Positions 1 to 11,447 of a stretch of DNA of 64,000 nt are shown one piece after another; position 1 is the stretch's first letter; each line of letters begins with the position of its first letter. This stretch comes from Papilionanthe hookeriana x Papilionanthe teres (taxonomy: Eukaryota; Streptophyta; Magnoliopsida; Asparagales; Orchidaceae). The notes below the pieces were generated by a model. It was not told the origin of the DNA. It worked only from the letters and a program-made list of their open reading frames with translations, and searched no databases. The position numbers were made by a program, and so were the translations under genes. The stretch lies in contig JAKZJZ010000085.1 in NCBI GenBank assembly GCA_022702705.1, positions 31,084 to 95,083 on the forward strand, given 5' to 3'.

Positions 1-73
1 AATAAAAAACAAGACACAACATACATCAGTTCATCATGAGAAACTCGAGTAACACATAAAAAAAACAAATACA

Positions 74-1186
74 CTAATCATCCTCATCATCATCATCATC
101 ATCGTGCTCGTTCAAATATGCGGATGGCACATAAGGTATATAGAATGGATGAGGGCATCTCGACACTCGGATCACCTACAATCGATCTCAATAATCATGA
201 TAATTCTTCTCGTATTCTACATGTTTTACAATATATCTTTCCATATTATCCATCTTACCATCCATGTCTCTAACATGCTCATGAGTAAGCCTCACCTTCT
301 TCAAAATCTTTCACAACAAACCAGTCTGTGAATCACTAGATGATGAAACTTTCGAAGTAGTAGCACGAGAAGTAGAAGCAGGTGCAGTAGAAGCCACTGC
401 GATCACTCCTCTCCGACGAGCTGCGAATGTACGGTGTAAGCTCCGGTGTTTACACTAGTAGTTGGTTTTGAGCTGAAGAACCTCTTCCTGTGTTTTAAAT
501 TTCACACCCGAGACCGCTCACAAAATGAATGGATCGAAGGAAATCATACCTACAATAGTGGTAGATCTGCCATAATTCGAAATATAATCATAAATGATGC
601 TCTAATATCTATGAACTTTACTCTTGCGAGATACGATAGTTCAGCTTGTCCCTCTCCTTGCTTACTGATATGTGCGTGACAACTTAGATGAGATAAAATA
701 ATGTCATGCTTTAGATGTGGCATTTAACTTAGAGGCACGAAAATTGACTCTTATCATTAATTATCTTATGAAATCCTCCTCCATCGATTAAAAATGCCAT
801 TATCTCATCTAACTCTCCCTCGGTAGGATGATAGTTAGAATAAAAACAAAACATATCGGGGAGGTATTGATCAATAAAGTATTGATGCTATGAGATGAAA
901 AATCAACTTCTTACTCGTCACCATCACCCAATTCTCTTATCTTGCGAGGTAATTTCGCATAAAACTCTCGACCACGAAATAATAGCAACAACGGAGAAGC
1001 AACGGTAATTCTCCCAATTCCTTCTGAAATCATCTCTTGAATAACTTCTCCTAGCTTACGAACACACGCTTAGGAAACAATTTACGTGATTGTAGAGTGT
1101 CGATGTATCATTCCTCGGCCATGTCCAACAGGAAACTTGTCGAATCGGAAATCTTTTCTTTTCTCAGCGCTTTGACTTTGGAGCCA
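74..1186 (-). pseudogene. Element E post-pol ORFb, degenerate
   Basis: The likely start is the ATG at 1,184-1,186, opening MAPKSKR, close to the MAPQQKRR opening of the matching ORF in element C. The frame then shifts repeatedly. Shortly after the start comes YIDTLQSRKL, which pairs with YIDALLSRKL in element D (about 6,708). The end is a proline/tyrosine stretch (IPYIPYVPSAY) followed by an acidic tail of seven D, then EDD, then TAG. The CAT run at about 80-104 is this tail read backwards. Such ORFs downstream of pol are known from Athila elements; in sequence they resemble the family annotated as putative plant transposon protein. Function is unknown. Confidence 0.7.
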
Positions 1187-2033
1187 TCTCTAAAAATTCA
1201 CGAAAAAATTCACTATAAAGTCCAAAATCAAACTAAACTTGCTAAATTAACTTCCGAAAGTAATTTCCACTAAATCAATTTCTCGTGTCCTTTTCCTCAA
1301 ATTTTCACCATGAATAGTGATTTTAGGATTTTCAATGTGCCTGAAATACATGGTGAAAATAAAAAAATTTATAGGATTAGTGCTTTTACCTCAAAAGAAT
1401 CCAAATCTAACAATTTTTGTTGAGATCGGCTTTCAAAAATCCAATATATTGATGCCTGAGCTCCTTTTTTGTGAAAATTAGAGGTTGAAGATGATAGGGG
1501 TAGTTAAAAATGGTGATCTTCACTTTTGTAACTGTTGAAATTCAATTTTTGCGAACCGACGCCTAAGCACGAGGGCTTCCGCTCTTAGCCGCGAAATCTG
1601 GTGCTCAAGCTCCGGCTCTCTAGTGCTTAGCAACCAGTGCCCAGATTTTCATAATTAAGAAAATGCACTAAACCACTTAGTTAATCACTCTTAATATTCT
1701 CAAAATAATTGTCTCTTCCCTATAAATCTCCTAATACTCCAATTTGAAATTTTAATATCCATCGATTCCGATCAAGTTTCACACGAACATAAACTTATAT
1801 TCATTAAAAACAAACCACACTTAATACAAACTAAAAATTTCTATCCAAACACTTTGGATGAATTCACAGATACAAACGAAACTCGGTAATCATAAAGATA
1901 GGTTTACATCACTAAGATGTAACAATCACACATTAAAGTGCAATAGAACACAAATATAAAACATTAAACACTTAGAACATCAAACACATAAAACATAAGA
2001 TACACAAAACAAACTAAAACATCAAACTAACAT
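1187..2033 (-). other. Element E non-coding spacer between ORFb and ORFa
   Basis: This is AT-rich sequence without a credible ORF. The part at 1,187-1,500 is the ORFb leader and matches, in inverted orientation, 6,243-6,627 of element D. A short GC-rich island at about 1,555-1,650 stands out from its surroundings. Comparable islands occur beside ORFa and ORFb in element C. Confidence 0.6.
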
Positions 2034-2490
2034 TTAATTCCACTCTCCAGTAGGCAAAATATATCTAGAACCATTATTATTTCCATTTGACCCTTCTGGA
2101 ATATAAATCTGATAGAATGGGTGATGATTGAACACTCTTACATCTTCTTCTTCTAACCACTTATTTTTTAGGAACATCGCCTTATCTGCTTCTTCCTTGT
2201 GACTTGTATGATTGAATTGCATCATGAGTTGCCATCCCATATGTTCTAAATGTGCGTTAGTTTCATTAATCTTTGCTTCGATTAAAATCACTCGGGCTTT
2301 GATCTTTGCAATCTTTTCTGCAATTCCTTGAGTACTAACGGTGAGAAATCCATTGAATAACTCTTCTTACTTCTTGTCATTAATAAACTTACTCTTGTCG
2401 GAATCCTCTTTCTTGATCTCATTCTCTCGGGGAGCATGATCTGCCTCAAACACTCTTCTTAAGATTCGGGAATGAAAATAGGACTTGGGG
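2034..2490 (-). pseudogene. Element E post-pol ORFa, C-terminal remnant
   Basis: The open part at 2,034-2,291 ends in PFYQIYIPEG, about twenty residues and a stop. Upstream reading to about 2,490 adds a charged helical stretch interrupted by one stop. The segment with KINETNAHLEH followed by HHPFYQIYIPEG aligns by eye with the C-terminal part of ORFa in element C (about 53,066-53,330), where PFYN lies in the same place. The ending is also like that of ORFb in the same element, so ORFa and ORFb look paralogous. The N-terminal two thirds are missing: the sequence passes directly into spacer and then the pol end near 2,900. Function is unknown. Confidence 0.55.
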
Positions 2491-2899
2491 CAAGTGTTTC
2501 TCTTAATCCGGGGGCCTTTTATGGACTTTAAATTGCATAAACTACCCTTAAACGTTTAAAACTCCAAATAACTTCCAAACCACTTCCTAGTGATCTAGGC
2601 TTCTAGAACCTCATTTATCACATGCTTTATAACTCCAGCGCCTAAGCGCCAACTAGGCGGCGCATAGCCGCCCGGTGCCAATTTTTGCAGGTCTGTCAAA
2701 TGTCCAAAATTTCATTTCGACTCCTCTAACTCATAAAATAAGGTCGAATAAACTACATAACATAAAAACTCTAAAATACTACAACAGAAACATAAAAACA
2801 AACAAAACAAGCACACAAGCAAACATAAAGCAAAGCACACCGATAACTATGGGTTGCCTCCTGAAAAGAACTTAGTTTAACGTCTTCAGCCTGACATAT
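2491..2899 (-). other. Element E spacer between pol and ORFa
   Basis: This is non-coding sequence with a GC-rich, partly self-complementary island at 2,636-2,682. The stretch at 2,845-2,890 is nearly the same as 54,636-54,690 in element C and marks the end of pol (an LSALWEATHS-like terminus in C). I see nothing else in it. Confidence 0.5.
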
Positions 2900-4080
2900 C
2901 CAGAACTCATTTTGAGTGACCCAACATCGGATTCTCATCAGATTTAAGTTGATCGATTGAAAAATAACGTTTAAGTCTATGACCGTTAACTTAAAAGTAT
3001 TTTTCTAGTCTTAGGATCTTGAATATCCACAACTCTATAAAAATAAACTTTTATCACAATAAATGGACCCATCCACCTGGACTTAAGTTTTTCAAAAAAA
3101 ATTCTCAATTTTGCATTATATAGCAAAAATTTACGTACGACTTCTTTAAGTAAGAATCTTCCGATCATGCCATGACTTCATCTTTTCCTTATAAATCTTA
3201 GCATTTTCATACGATTCATTTCTTATCTCTTCAAGCTCATTTAATTGAAATAATCTCTTCTCAGCACATCTTTTAAATTATAATTGAAATCTTTAATAGC
3301 TTAATATGCTTTATGCTCAAGTTCAATAGGCAAATGACAAGCTTTCCCAAAAATCAACATATATGGGGACATTCCTATAGGGGTTACGTAGGCGATCACA
3401 TAGTCCCACAAAGCATAATCCGATTTGATTGACCAATCCTTTCTATTTGGATTAGCAGTCATTTCCAATATTCTTTTAATTTCATGATTGGATAATTCAA
3501 CCAAACCACATGTCTGAGGATAATAAGCAATAACAATGCGATGATTTATATGATATTTCTTTACTAACTTCTCAATAATCACATTTTTAAAATGACTTCC
3601 CCCACCAGTTATGATTACTTTTAGTATTTCAAATCTGTAAAATATATTATTTATTAAAAACTTTGCAACACTTTGAGCATCACATCGAGGGTAAAGCAGC
3701 TTGATCCATTTGGTAACATATTCTACTAGCTATCGAAAATATAAATATTTTTGAAAGATGGTGTAAATGGACCCATGAAATATAATCCCCAAACATCAAA
3801 TATTTCAACTTCCAACATATAATTGAGGGGCATCTCATTTCTTCTAGAAATATTTCCTACACGCTGAAATCTATCACAATTTTTAATATAAGCATTCACA
3901 TCCTTAAAAATTGTAGGCCAATAAAATTCAGATTGTAAGATTATATATGCAGTTCTTTCAACTCTGAAATGTCCCCCATAATTAGAATCATAATATTTTT
4001 GAATAATTCCATACGTCTCTTCCAAAGGTACACATCTTTGAATTATAAGATCCTTCTTGTTTTAATAAAAATGGGTCATC
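2900..4080 (-). pseudogene. Element E integrase, broken
   Basis: The zinc-binding HHCC region lies at about 3,860-4,025 (GGHFRVERTAYIILQ, then an NCDRFQR pair of cysteine region). The core follows with FDVWGLYFMGPF, where the first catalytic aspartate of the usual GIDFMGPF is not visible, and then YYPQTCGLVELSN at 3,470-3,530. The C-terminal domain at 2,986-3,168 has the GPF/Y signature of plant gypsy integrases (KLKSRWMGPF). The domain order and the lineage-specific wording of these motifs match Athila. Several frameshifts separate the pieces, so no active enzyme is encoded. Confidence 0.8.
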
Positions 4081-5245
4081 CCAAAAATAAGTCTTAGCAT
4101 CAGACAAAAATTTCTTCTTTCTCTAATATGTCAAACCATAGGGTATAATATTGCGACAATAAAGTTTGCAACGCCGGTATACCAGGGAACACGCCACTCA
4201 TTAATAGTGAATAATTTTTCTTTAGGAAAATGTTCATTAATTTCTGTAGCATCACAAAGAGATTTTTTATTTTCAAGCTTGGACAAATGATCAGCAATTT
4301 GATTATTAGAACCCTTCCTATCTACTATCTCAAAATCAAATTCTTGCAAAAGAAGAATCCATCTAATCAATCTCGGCTTCGCATCCTTCTTCTTAATGAG
4401 AAATATTTGATGACGAGAATAATTAGTATACCCAGCATTTAGTTCAGTCTAGAAATATGATCAAAATTTATCGAAGAAAAATACTATAGCAAATAACTCT
4501 TTCTTAGTAGTGGTATAATTAATTTGAGCATCATTAAGAATTTTACTAGCATAATAAATAACTTTGAAAATTTTATCATATTTCGACCCAAGCAGTGCCA
4601 ATAGCATAATCACTAGCATCACACATTAATTGAAAAGGTTTTCCACCCCAATTTAGAGAAATTATAACGGGTGTAGTGATTAATTTTCTTTTAATGTTTC
4701 AAAATTTTTAGGTAATCATCATCAAAATAAAAATTGCATCCTTTTAATGTAGACGCAAAGGTTTTGTAATCTTTGAAAAGTCTTTGATGTAACACATGAG
4801 AATGCGGCATGTCCCGAAGAAAACTTATTTCCCTTATTGGTGAATAGAGTAAAGTGAGATAACTTGAATTTTTGCGGGATACGCATCCGAACCTCATTAA
4901 AATTTGATGTCCCAATACAATTCCTCCTATTATATATAAATTGGCATTTTCTGATTAAAAACCAAATTAGTTTCTTCGCAGAATTTTAGAACTTTAGACG
5001 AATGTTCTAAACATGATTCAAATGAAATTCGAGCAACGAAAAGTCATCCATAAAAACTTCAATCCCTTTTCAATTATATCATAGAAAATAGCCATCATAC
5101 ATCTAAGATGTAGCGGGAGCATTACATAAACCAAAGGGCATTCTTAAAAAGTAAGCATACCACTAAGAATTTGGTAAACATAGTTTCTCTCTTTCTCTTG
5201 ATCCTTAGGAGTAATTTAATTTGGTGGTAACCGGTATATCCATCC
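4081..5245 (-). pseudogene. Element E reverse transcriptase / RNase H, 5'-truncated
   Basis: Reading from 5,245 downwards, the first codons give DGYTGYH, the strongly conserved RT segment before the active site. The catalytic loop FMDDFS is at about 5,040-5,060. The thumb/connection and RNase H follow. RNase H ends at 4,131-4,370 with IRWILLLQEFDFEI, then DRKGSNNQIADHLSKL, the C-terminal RNase H signature of Athila/Tat pol. The copy starts abruptly in mid-RT because Ogre-like LTR sequence replaces everything above 5,245. Frame breaks occur throughout. Confidence 0.82.
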
Positions 5246-6230
5246 GAGAAAGAAAAGAGCTTGGAGCATAGTGGGCGACACGGTCATCGTCATCGGCAAA
5301 ACTTGTATGCCTTGACAAAACCTTTCTTAGAAATAAATAACCAAGCCATAGGATTTTGAGGTAGTTTTTCTAAAATTGCAACATAAATCTCTGACTTCTC
5401 TTTAGGCATTTGCATAATCATATTATGCAAATTAAGTCTTAACGGTCTTAGGACTCAAGGGTAGTCGTTTTGGTATGACATAAACCCTCGCATATTCGAG
5501 CTGTTGTATGATTATGTCATATAAATATAAGTCCCTGTCAAGCTAAAATTGGAAGGATTACAACATTAAATAATACTCTCAAAATTGAAGCGAACAATAG
5601 GATATTTGGGAAGGGCGCAAGATTCTTCTTGGATCCCTCGGCTTCTCTTGCTTCTCTTCATTTGGATTCTTAAAATAAATTGTTCGAAATTTGAGTTATT
5701 CCTTTTATTAAAATTTCCAAAATCCGATTGTTTGAAAACCTTAAACTTTAAAATTCTTGAGAGCAAAACCCGCGATCATTATCGAAGAGAGTTTTCTTAA
5801 GTGATTCCCATCATTTAGGATGTAATTAACTATAGGGGCTTGCCCTTATAGGGAAATTTATGAACCCAGGTAATATAAACCCTACTTAATTCTTTATATT
5901 AAATAAGGGAACTTGTCAGCTTATAAAATTGGTTCGCAGACCAAACGGATGTCACAAATCTTCTAGTTTATTTAATCGAGCCCCATCATCGAGCGATTAT
6001 TATTAAATTCTTCGGGATAAGTATACGGGTTTATGATGTGATGCTCCCTTTATATAAACTATTTGGGATGTGAGATCGGTTTGATTTCATATCTTAAAGT
6101 TTTTTCAAACTTAAAATTATTTTCAAAAATCAAATGCTACTTTCTAAATTATTTATATATGAAAATTTAAAATTGACGAGCAATTTATGTAGGTGACCCA
6201 TTTTTAAAACACATAACCTAAAACCATGCC
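5246..6230 (+). mobile_element. Fragment F: 3' end of an Ogre-like LTR
   Basis: This segment aligns with the last ~970 bp of element B's LTRs (22,745-23,715 and 42,690-43,635), from 'gagcttggagcat' to the LTR terminus 'atgccgaca'. The right edge is therefore a true LTR end; the left edge is an internal break that joins directly to Athila RT. No PBS follows at 6,231. The fragment would be the tail of a 3' LTR or a solo LTR whose left part is lost. Confidence 0.85.
5358..5851 (+). other. Predicted RNA hairpin array in LTR fragment F
   Basis: Hairpins seen by eye: H2 at 5,409-5,431 (10-bp stem, 3-nt loop), H3 at 5,457-5,489 (GTCGT pairing ATGAC), H4 at 5,608-5,637 (GGG and CAAGA pairing TCTTG and CCC), H5 at 5,796-5,819 (CTTAAGTGA pairing TCATTTAGG through two G-U pairs) and H6 at 5,830-5,851 (nine pairs around a CTTG loop). 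H5 and H6 are 10 nt apart. H1 (5,358-5,392) is degenerate here. Compare the arrays in B and A. Confidence 0.6.
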
Positions 6231-6627
6231 GACATATGCTACGCACATAGGCACCAGTTTCATGAAAATTGGTTTTCTACAATTAAAAACCCAAAATTTT
6301 GCCACTTCCTTCATACACCTTCAACCTCTCGATTTAGACGGAGACTATGGCATCACTAAGTTGGATCATTTAGAGCCGAGTTTGTTGAAACTTGTTAGAT
6401 TTGAGTTCCTTGAGGTATGACACTTCTCCTAGCACATTAAAAATTTTTTTTATTTTCACAATGTATTTTTAGTAAATTATTGAAAGTTTTTTAAAATCAC
6501 AATTCATGGTGAAAATTTAAAAAACGCAGAAATTGCTTTGATTTGGTAAAATTACCATTGGAAGTTAAATTAACGAGTTTAGTTTGACTTTGGAATTTAT
6601 GAGTGAAATTTGTTAGAATTTTTAGAA
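6231..6627 (+). other. Leader of element D ORFb
   Basis: This non-coding stretch matches, inverted, 1,187-1,500 of element E, sharing blocks such as 'tgttagatttg' and the 'ttcatggtgaaaat' block. The first ten or so bases abut the LTR terminus of fragment F. I see no ORF of its own. Confidence 0.55.
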
Positions 6628-7750
6628 ATGGATCCAGAAGTCGAAGCGATTGAGAGAGAGAAGGAGAAATTTGGTTCAACAAATTTCTCAGTTCTAGAGT
6701 GAAGGATAGATACATCGATGCACTTTTGTCACGTAAATTGATTCTAGGACGAGTTTTTAGTAAGCCAGGAGGAGATATTGAAGAGATGATTGATAGATGG
6801 AATTGGGAAAATATTATTGTTTCTCCATTGTTCTTTGTTGTTTCTGTTGAACTTGCTAGCAGTATAAGAAAATATAGTGATGGTTAGAGGTCAGCAAGTA
6901 GATTTTTTGCCTGCGATATTAATACTTTTTACCGATTATCTCACGGTATGTTTTGTTTTTATGCAGAAACATCATCCTTCGAGGGAGAGTTAGATGAGAT
7001 AATGTGTCTTGCGATGGAAGAGGTTTACGGAAGATAATAAATGAAAGAAGAGTAAATTTTCAGGACTCTAAGTTGAATGACACCTCAAAGGCATGGCATT
7101 ACTCTATCGTATGCGTGTGCCTTTAAGTCATGTTAGTGAGACACGGAGAAAGAGTTGTTACGAAGACCCTTGTATTTAGTGGGGAAAGCCTTTAGACATC
7201 GGAGCTATTATTTTTTTATTATGTTTTTAAGTGTGCGGAAACACTACTACGCCGGGTATGGGATTTCCTTCTCTGATTCATTCACTTTATGAGGGTACGG
7301 AGTGTTAAGTTTGAAACATGGGAAGAAGTCATGAAGCCACTTAAACCCATTACCGGTGTAAATGTAAACACTTAGGCTTGTGCATTTAGTATTTGGTTAG
7401 AAAAGAGGATCTGTTAGAGCTTCCAGTGCTTTTGCTTTTTCTCCCTCTACTTCTCAAGCTTCTACTTCACATGCATCATCTTCAAGATATTCACAAACTA
7501 GTTTATTACAAAATATTTTAAAGAAAGTGAGTCTTACCCGAGAGCATGTTAGAGATATGAGTGGTAAGATATAAAATATTGAAAGATATATTGTGAAACA
7601 TGATGTGTATGAGGAGAATTATCAGTAGTACATAGCTTCGAGTGATTAAAGGTGATCACAGTGTTGAGATGCCCCCTCATCCTTTTTATATACCTTATGT
7701 GCCATCCGAGAGATTGGAATGAAGAAGATGATGATGAGGATGATGAGTAG
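6628..7750 (+). pseudogene. Element D post-pol ORFb, degenerate
   Basis: I chose the ATG at 6,628 because it lies where the MAPKSKR start of E and the MAPQQKRR start of C lie. The initial frame stops after about 24 codons; a shifted frame continues with RYIDALLSRKLILGRVF and, later, MIDRWNWENII (6,708-6,840). The 3' end reads PHPFYIPYVPSERL, then an acidic tail (DDDEDDE) and TAG at 7,748-7,750. Several stops and shifts lie between. This is the same ORF family as in E and C; the role is unknown. In Athila the ORF in this position has been called env-like, but I see no signal peptide or transmembrane segment here. Confidence 0.65.
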
Positions 7751-9410
7751 GATTTGTTTTTATGTGTTGTTGGGTTTGTGATGTCTGTATTTGTGTTGTA
7801 TGAGAGTCTAGAGTTTTATTTATTGTTGTATTTTTCTATGAACTACGATATGGTGTAGGCTTGTAGTTGGACCATTTCGTATGCACACTTAGATGTTTAC
7901 ATGATTAATTGATGTTTTATGATGTATGTTTGTGATATGTTTATGGTAGTAAATGTTTTTAAATGTGTTAGTGTTTAAGTTTTTAGTAGTGTATAATTTA
8001 ATTCCAAAACTGTTAGGAAAATTTAGAACACTATTAAGAAACCTATTTAAGTGCATGTTTAAACATTTAATCTGTACATATATTATATTTAATGTTTTTG
8101 TGATTTTAGTCATGTTAAAGTTGGTGTGTATTGGCTTTGAAAACCTTCACTACTGTAGAAGTCCTTTGAAAATTTTATTTTATAAAAAAAAACTAAACTG
8201 AAAAATTGAAATTGATTTTGTTTTACTCCTTGTTTTTAAATTGTTATACTTGCATATTTAGGATATGAGAATTCCTGCTAGCATGGTATTTTAGTTTTTA
8301 ATTCTTACCCATTTACCATTTTTATGCTTAATTGTTTTAATCCTAATTAAATATTTAAAGTTTTGGGGGAATTTTGAAAACAAATGTTTAAATAAGTAAA
8401 ATTTTATTTGTTCTCAAGAATTCTTATAATGAAATTTGATTTTTGTTTGAAAACTATTATGTATATAAAGTTATATTAGGGGAGCAAAATTTTGAATATA
8501 GAAACAAGAAAGAGAATTTAGTTAAAATTTATAGTAATGATGAAAATTTTAAAGCTAAAATTTTCTCAGTAAAGAAATGATAAATATAGTTAAACTATCT
8601 TTAGTAAGAAATGTTGTATTTTTGGAAAGATAGAAGATTTGCCTTTTATTTTTCAAAACTTAAATTTCTTTTATTAAAAAATAATTTTCAACACTATTAT
8701 TATGACTTTTAACTGAAAGATATATCAGACCTTTATTTTAAATGGAAGGGTGGAATTCAAAATAATTAAAGGCTTATCTAGATACAATAATCCTTGGCTT
8801 ATCCCTGACACGCAATGACAACGATAAACTTGTAATCCTTAAGTGGGGTCGGCTACATGAATCCTTTTTCTCCATTACGTCCTATTTAGTGTTAAATATT
8901 TGTTTAATTCTAATAAATTAAGATCTTTTTTTTTATGAAATAAGCCCAAGTTTTCCTATTTAGTGTGAATCCTTAGCTTATAAGAAAAAGTGAAAAACAA
9001 AAACAAAAAAAGAAAAATAAAAGAAAAGGGAGGAGAAGCTTGAGGATTTAAGGGCCTAATAAAAAATTGATTCCATTCCTAAAGTTTAAAATATAAGTTT
9101 TGAGAAAATCTATAGATTAAGATTATAATCTAGTGAGTAAAATTATTTTCAAATAAAAATTTTTAAGTGAGGAAAATAAAATGTTTAAATCTGTATATTT
9201 TGAAAAATACAGTATTTGCGAATTAGGCTTAAAAACTTATATTTTTCATGAACCTTTACTTAAGAACTTTCTAAACTTTAAGATGGTCTCATTTACTAAA
9301 TTTTTTTCTAAGTTGGACTATTTCATTTCTAAAACAAAATTTTGAAACCCTTCTAAAGAAACTCATTTACATATATTCCATGCTTGATTTTTTAAGATTT
9401 TTGTGTCACT
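7751..9410 (+). other. Element D AT-rich 3' non-coding region
   Basis: About 1.66 kb of AT-rich sequence with no credible gene. It includes a polypurine stretch (aagttttggggga) at 8,358-8,374, resembling the true PPT further downstream, and an adenine-rich purine run at about 8,983-9,040. The open frame at 7,953-8,201 is short, low in complexity and antisense-mirrored; I do not consider it a gene. Confidence 0.55.
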
Positions 9411-9443
9411 TGAGGACAAGTAACATTTTAAGTATGGGGATTT
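9411..9443 (+). promoter_or_regulatory. Element D 3' motif and polypurine tract
   Basis: The 'gaggacaag' motif at 9,412-9,420 is followed by 'aagtatggggatttt' ending at 9,443, immediately before the LTR start TGATACATC. The same pair (gaggacaag, then a purine tract ~15 nt later) lies before the 3' LTR of element C in minus orientation (49,734-49,777). It is the expected primer for plus-strand DNA synthesis. Confidence 0.75.
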
Positions 9444-11200
9444 TGATACATCTAAAGTATATAGTATTTTTATGCACATTTTTATACCTATTTTTGATGA
9501 TATTGCGCTTTAATGGAAGGTATTTTTGTGTTTTTCTTGCAGGTATGATTAAAATGACTGATTGTGATGAAAGGAACAAAAAAAGATCAAATTTGGAGCA
9601 AAAATTGGAAGGTGTGTAAATTTGGCCTCTAGCCCCATTACGCAGGATGGCTGGGGCATAAGTGCCACAATTAAGTGATGAATTTTACTTAAATTTGGCA
9701 CAAATTTGAAGGAATTTTTGAAGCATCATTTGGTTTAAACTTCATTAACTTCCCATCAGTACCAAAATTCATTTAAAATTTGAACGGATAGATGCATTCT
9801 TGGTGGATACATTGAATCTGGACATATTTTGAAGAGACACCAAAGAACCTTTCTGAGAATTATTAAAATGAAGACATGGAGTCAGTTTATAGTCTTCTTC
9901 TAGTCCTTCTTTATCTTCTTTTCAGTCTTCTTGGAGTCTACTTCTTATAGTTTAGAGTCAGTTAGTTAAGTTTGTATAGTTTAAGAGGTTTTAGAGGAGA
10001 AAGGGGTTGGTGCGAACCCTTCTTCTCACAATTTTAGTTCATCCATTTATCTAGTTTGTATTGGAGTCTAAAGTCAGAGTTGGAGTTAACAGAGTTGGGT
10101 ACTGACCTTTGTGGAGTCTTTTAGTGGAAAGAAAAATTTTAGAGGAACTTCTAGAGTCTTGTGGAGAAGAAATTCAGATAAGTGTTTATCTTTATTTATA
10201 CATTTGGTTTTTAAGTAAAATTTATTTTGTTTTCACTATGATTTCTACTTTCAAATCAAGTTGTGTTTGTGTTTTCTCCATGAGTTTTGAGTAGTTTTCT
10301 TTATCTTTTTCCTTTTAAATGATGAAGTAATAAAATTATGGAAGGAATTTGTATGAAGTATATAAGTTTAATGTTGGAAGAAGTTGTGATGATTTATTTC
10401 CTTGCATAGAAATTACTTCTTTATTTGGCCAATTAAGATGTTAAAATTTATTGTGAGATTGTGTAAGATTCAATGTGGCATTGTCTCAATCAACAATTAG
10501 GAATAATCACATGTAGTTATATGAATAAAAAATGTGGTTCATATAATTAAATGCAAATAAATAAGGAGATATGTTTTAATGGGGAGTAAAAATAGAGGAC
10601 TTTAGAGTGACAGGCTAAAGCCCCTAATTTGGTTTGAGGTGAAAAATTTTTTTATGAGATATTAGCCCCCGAGGGTAGGGAATCGAGGAACTCTACAGTG
10701 AGGGCGGTATCTTCCTACCTAACCCATCTACAAAATTTCAAAGCTTCAAATTAATCAATTTTCTTTATAGAACCAAGTAAGGGTAAAGAATATAATATCT
10801 TCTATTTGGCACAACACATTTAAATACTTCTACAACAAATTTTCATAATTATTACTGATTCATTAACAGAGGAAAAAGATATTTTATTCTCGTTGTTATC
10901 ATATCATTTAGTATTCTTGTTAATTTTAGTTGCTTGCTTTACTCTTCCTTAAATAGAAATATCAAAAACACCTTTCAAATTATATATTTTAAAGCATACT
11001 TTACAAAATCAATTTAAAAGTAAAATTTAATTTTAACACATTTGCTTTTTATATTTTTAGACGTTTACGCAATGGAGTTCTATCTCGAGGCTTAATCAGA
11101 AATTCTTATATTACTTGATAAACGATATGTATACTTGCCTAGAATCTCATATTATAAAATAATAAAACTATATTTCTTATTTGCTTCAGAATTAAGTTTT
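9444..11200 (+). repeat. Element D LTR
   Basis: It starts with TG right after the PPT and ends just before the PBS-like 'tggcaccattgc'. The exact 3' edge is uncertain (a CA lies at 11,187-11,188, followed by about 12 nt). Length is about 1.75 kb, close to the 1.63-kb LTRs of element C. A GC-richer island at 9,620-9,665 occupies the same relative position as the island in C's LTRs. Near the 3' end, 'cgatatgtatacttg' resembles the equivalent part of C's LTR. Confidence 0.7.
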
Positions 11201-11218
11201 TGGCACCATTGCAAAGAA
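11201..11218 (+). promoter_or_regulatory. PBS-like site after element D LTR
   Basis: The sequence tggcaccattgcaaagaa is a decayed form of the tRNA-Asp-type primer site found intact in element C (tggcaccgttgccgggaa). Its presence marks the right side of the LTR as 5'-end element interior. Confidence 0.6.
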
Positions 11219-11447
11219 AAAGATAATATCATTGGAAAGAAATATAAAGTAAAAAACTTAAGGGTAAATATTCGGGGATCATCTGCGCCATGTTATTTTT
11301 GATAACGGGTTGGCTGATTCATTTAATAAACCCCTTAATAAGTCTTTATAAAAAAATCTGCTTGCCAAGAAAAGAATGGAGTGTCTTGAAAGGATTTTAG
11401 GTCATTTGTGAGCTAAATCATATTCTTACTTGTCTTACATTATATGT
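11219..11447 (+). other. Short interior remnant after the PBS
   Basis: AT-rich non-coding sequence between the PBS-like site and the tandem array. It may be the start of an Athila-type 5' leader, but I could not match it to element C. Confidence 0.35.

Larger units (their letters stand above)
1..5245 (-). mobile_element. Element E: truncated Athila-like Ty3/gypsy retrotransposon
   Basis: Read on the minus strand from 5,245 leftwards, the order is partial RT, RNase H, integrase, a post-pol ORF remnant (ORFa) and a second post-pol ORF (ORFb) whose stop lies at 74-76. This is the order seen in the complete minus-strand element C (48,102-61,742). The 5' LTR, gag, protease and N-terminal RT are missing because an Ogre-like LTR fragment abuts the RT at 5,245. 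The 3' LTR would lie left of the window. All coding parts carry stops and frameshifts, so the copy is dead. Assignment to the Athila lineage rests on the RT/integrase motifs and the post-pol ORFs. Confidence 0.85.
6231..11218 (+). mobile_element. Element D: 3' half of an Athila-like element with its LTR and a following PBS
   Basis: From left to right: leader and body of a post-pol ORF (ORFb), a long AT-rich non-coding region, the 'gaggacaag' motif and polypurine tract (PPT) typical of the Athila 3' end, an LTR of about 1.75 kb, and an Asp-type PBS. The pol and gag genes are absent. Having element interior before and a PBS after one LTR means that this LTR is not a simple solo LTR. The family differs from E and C but is clearly related: 6,243-7,750 is an inverted homologue of 1-1,500. 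Confidence 0.75.

Noticed and set aside
80..104. (CAT)n microsatellite
   Set aside because: It is the aspartate-rich tail of ORFb of element E on the minus strand; D has the same tail at 7,727-7,747.
1..7750. Inverted similarity of 1-1,500 and 6,243-7,750 read as terminal inverted repeats of a DNA transposon
   Set aside because: Both arms are coding/leader sequence of Athila-like post-pol ORFs, belonging to two oppositely oriented retrotransposons; no transposase or TIR-type ends are present.
7953..8201. 82-codon frame in element D 3' region
   Set aside because: AT-rich, mirrored by a 74-codon frame on the other strand, no motif; typical chance frame.
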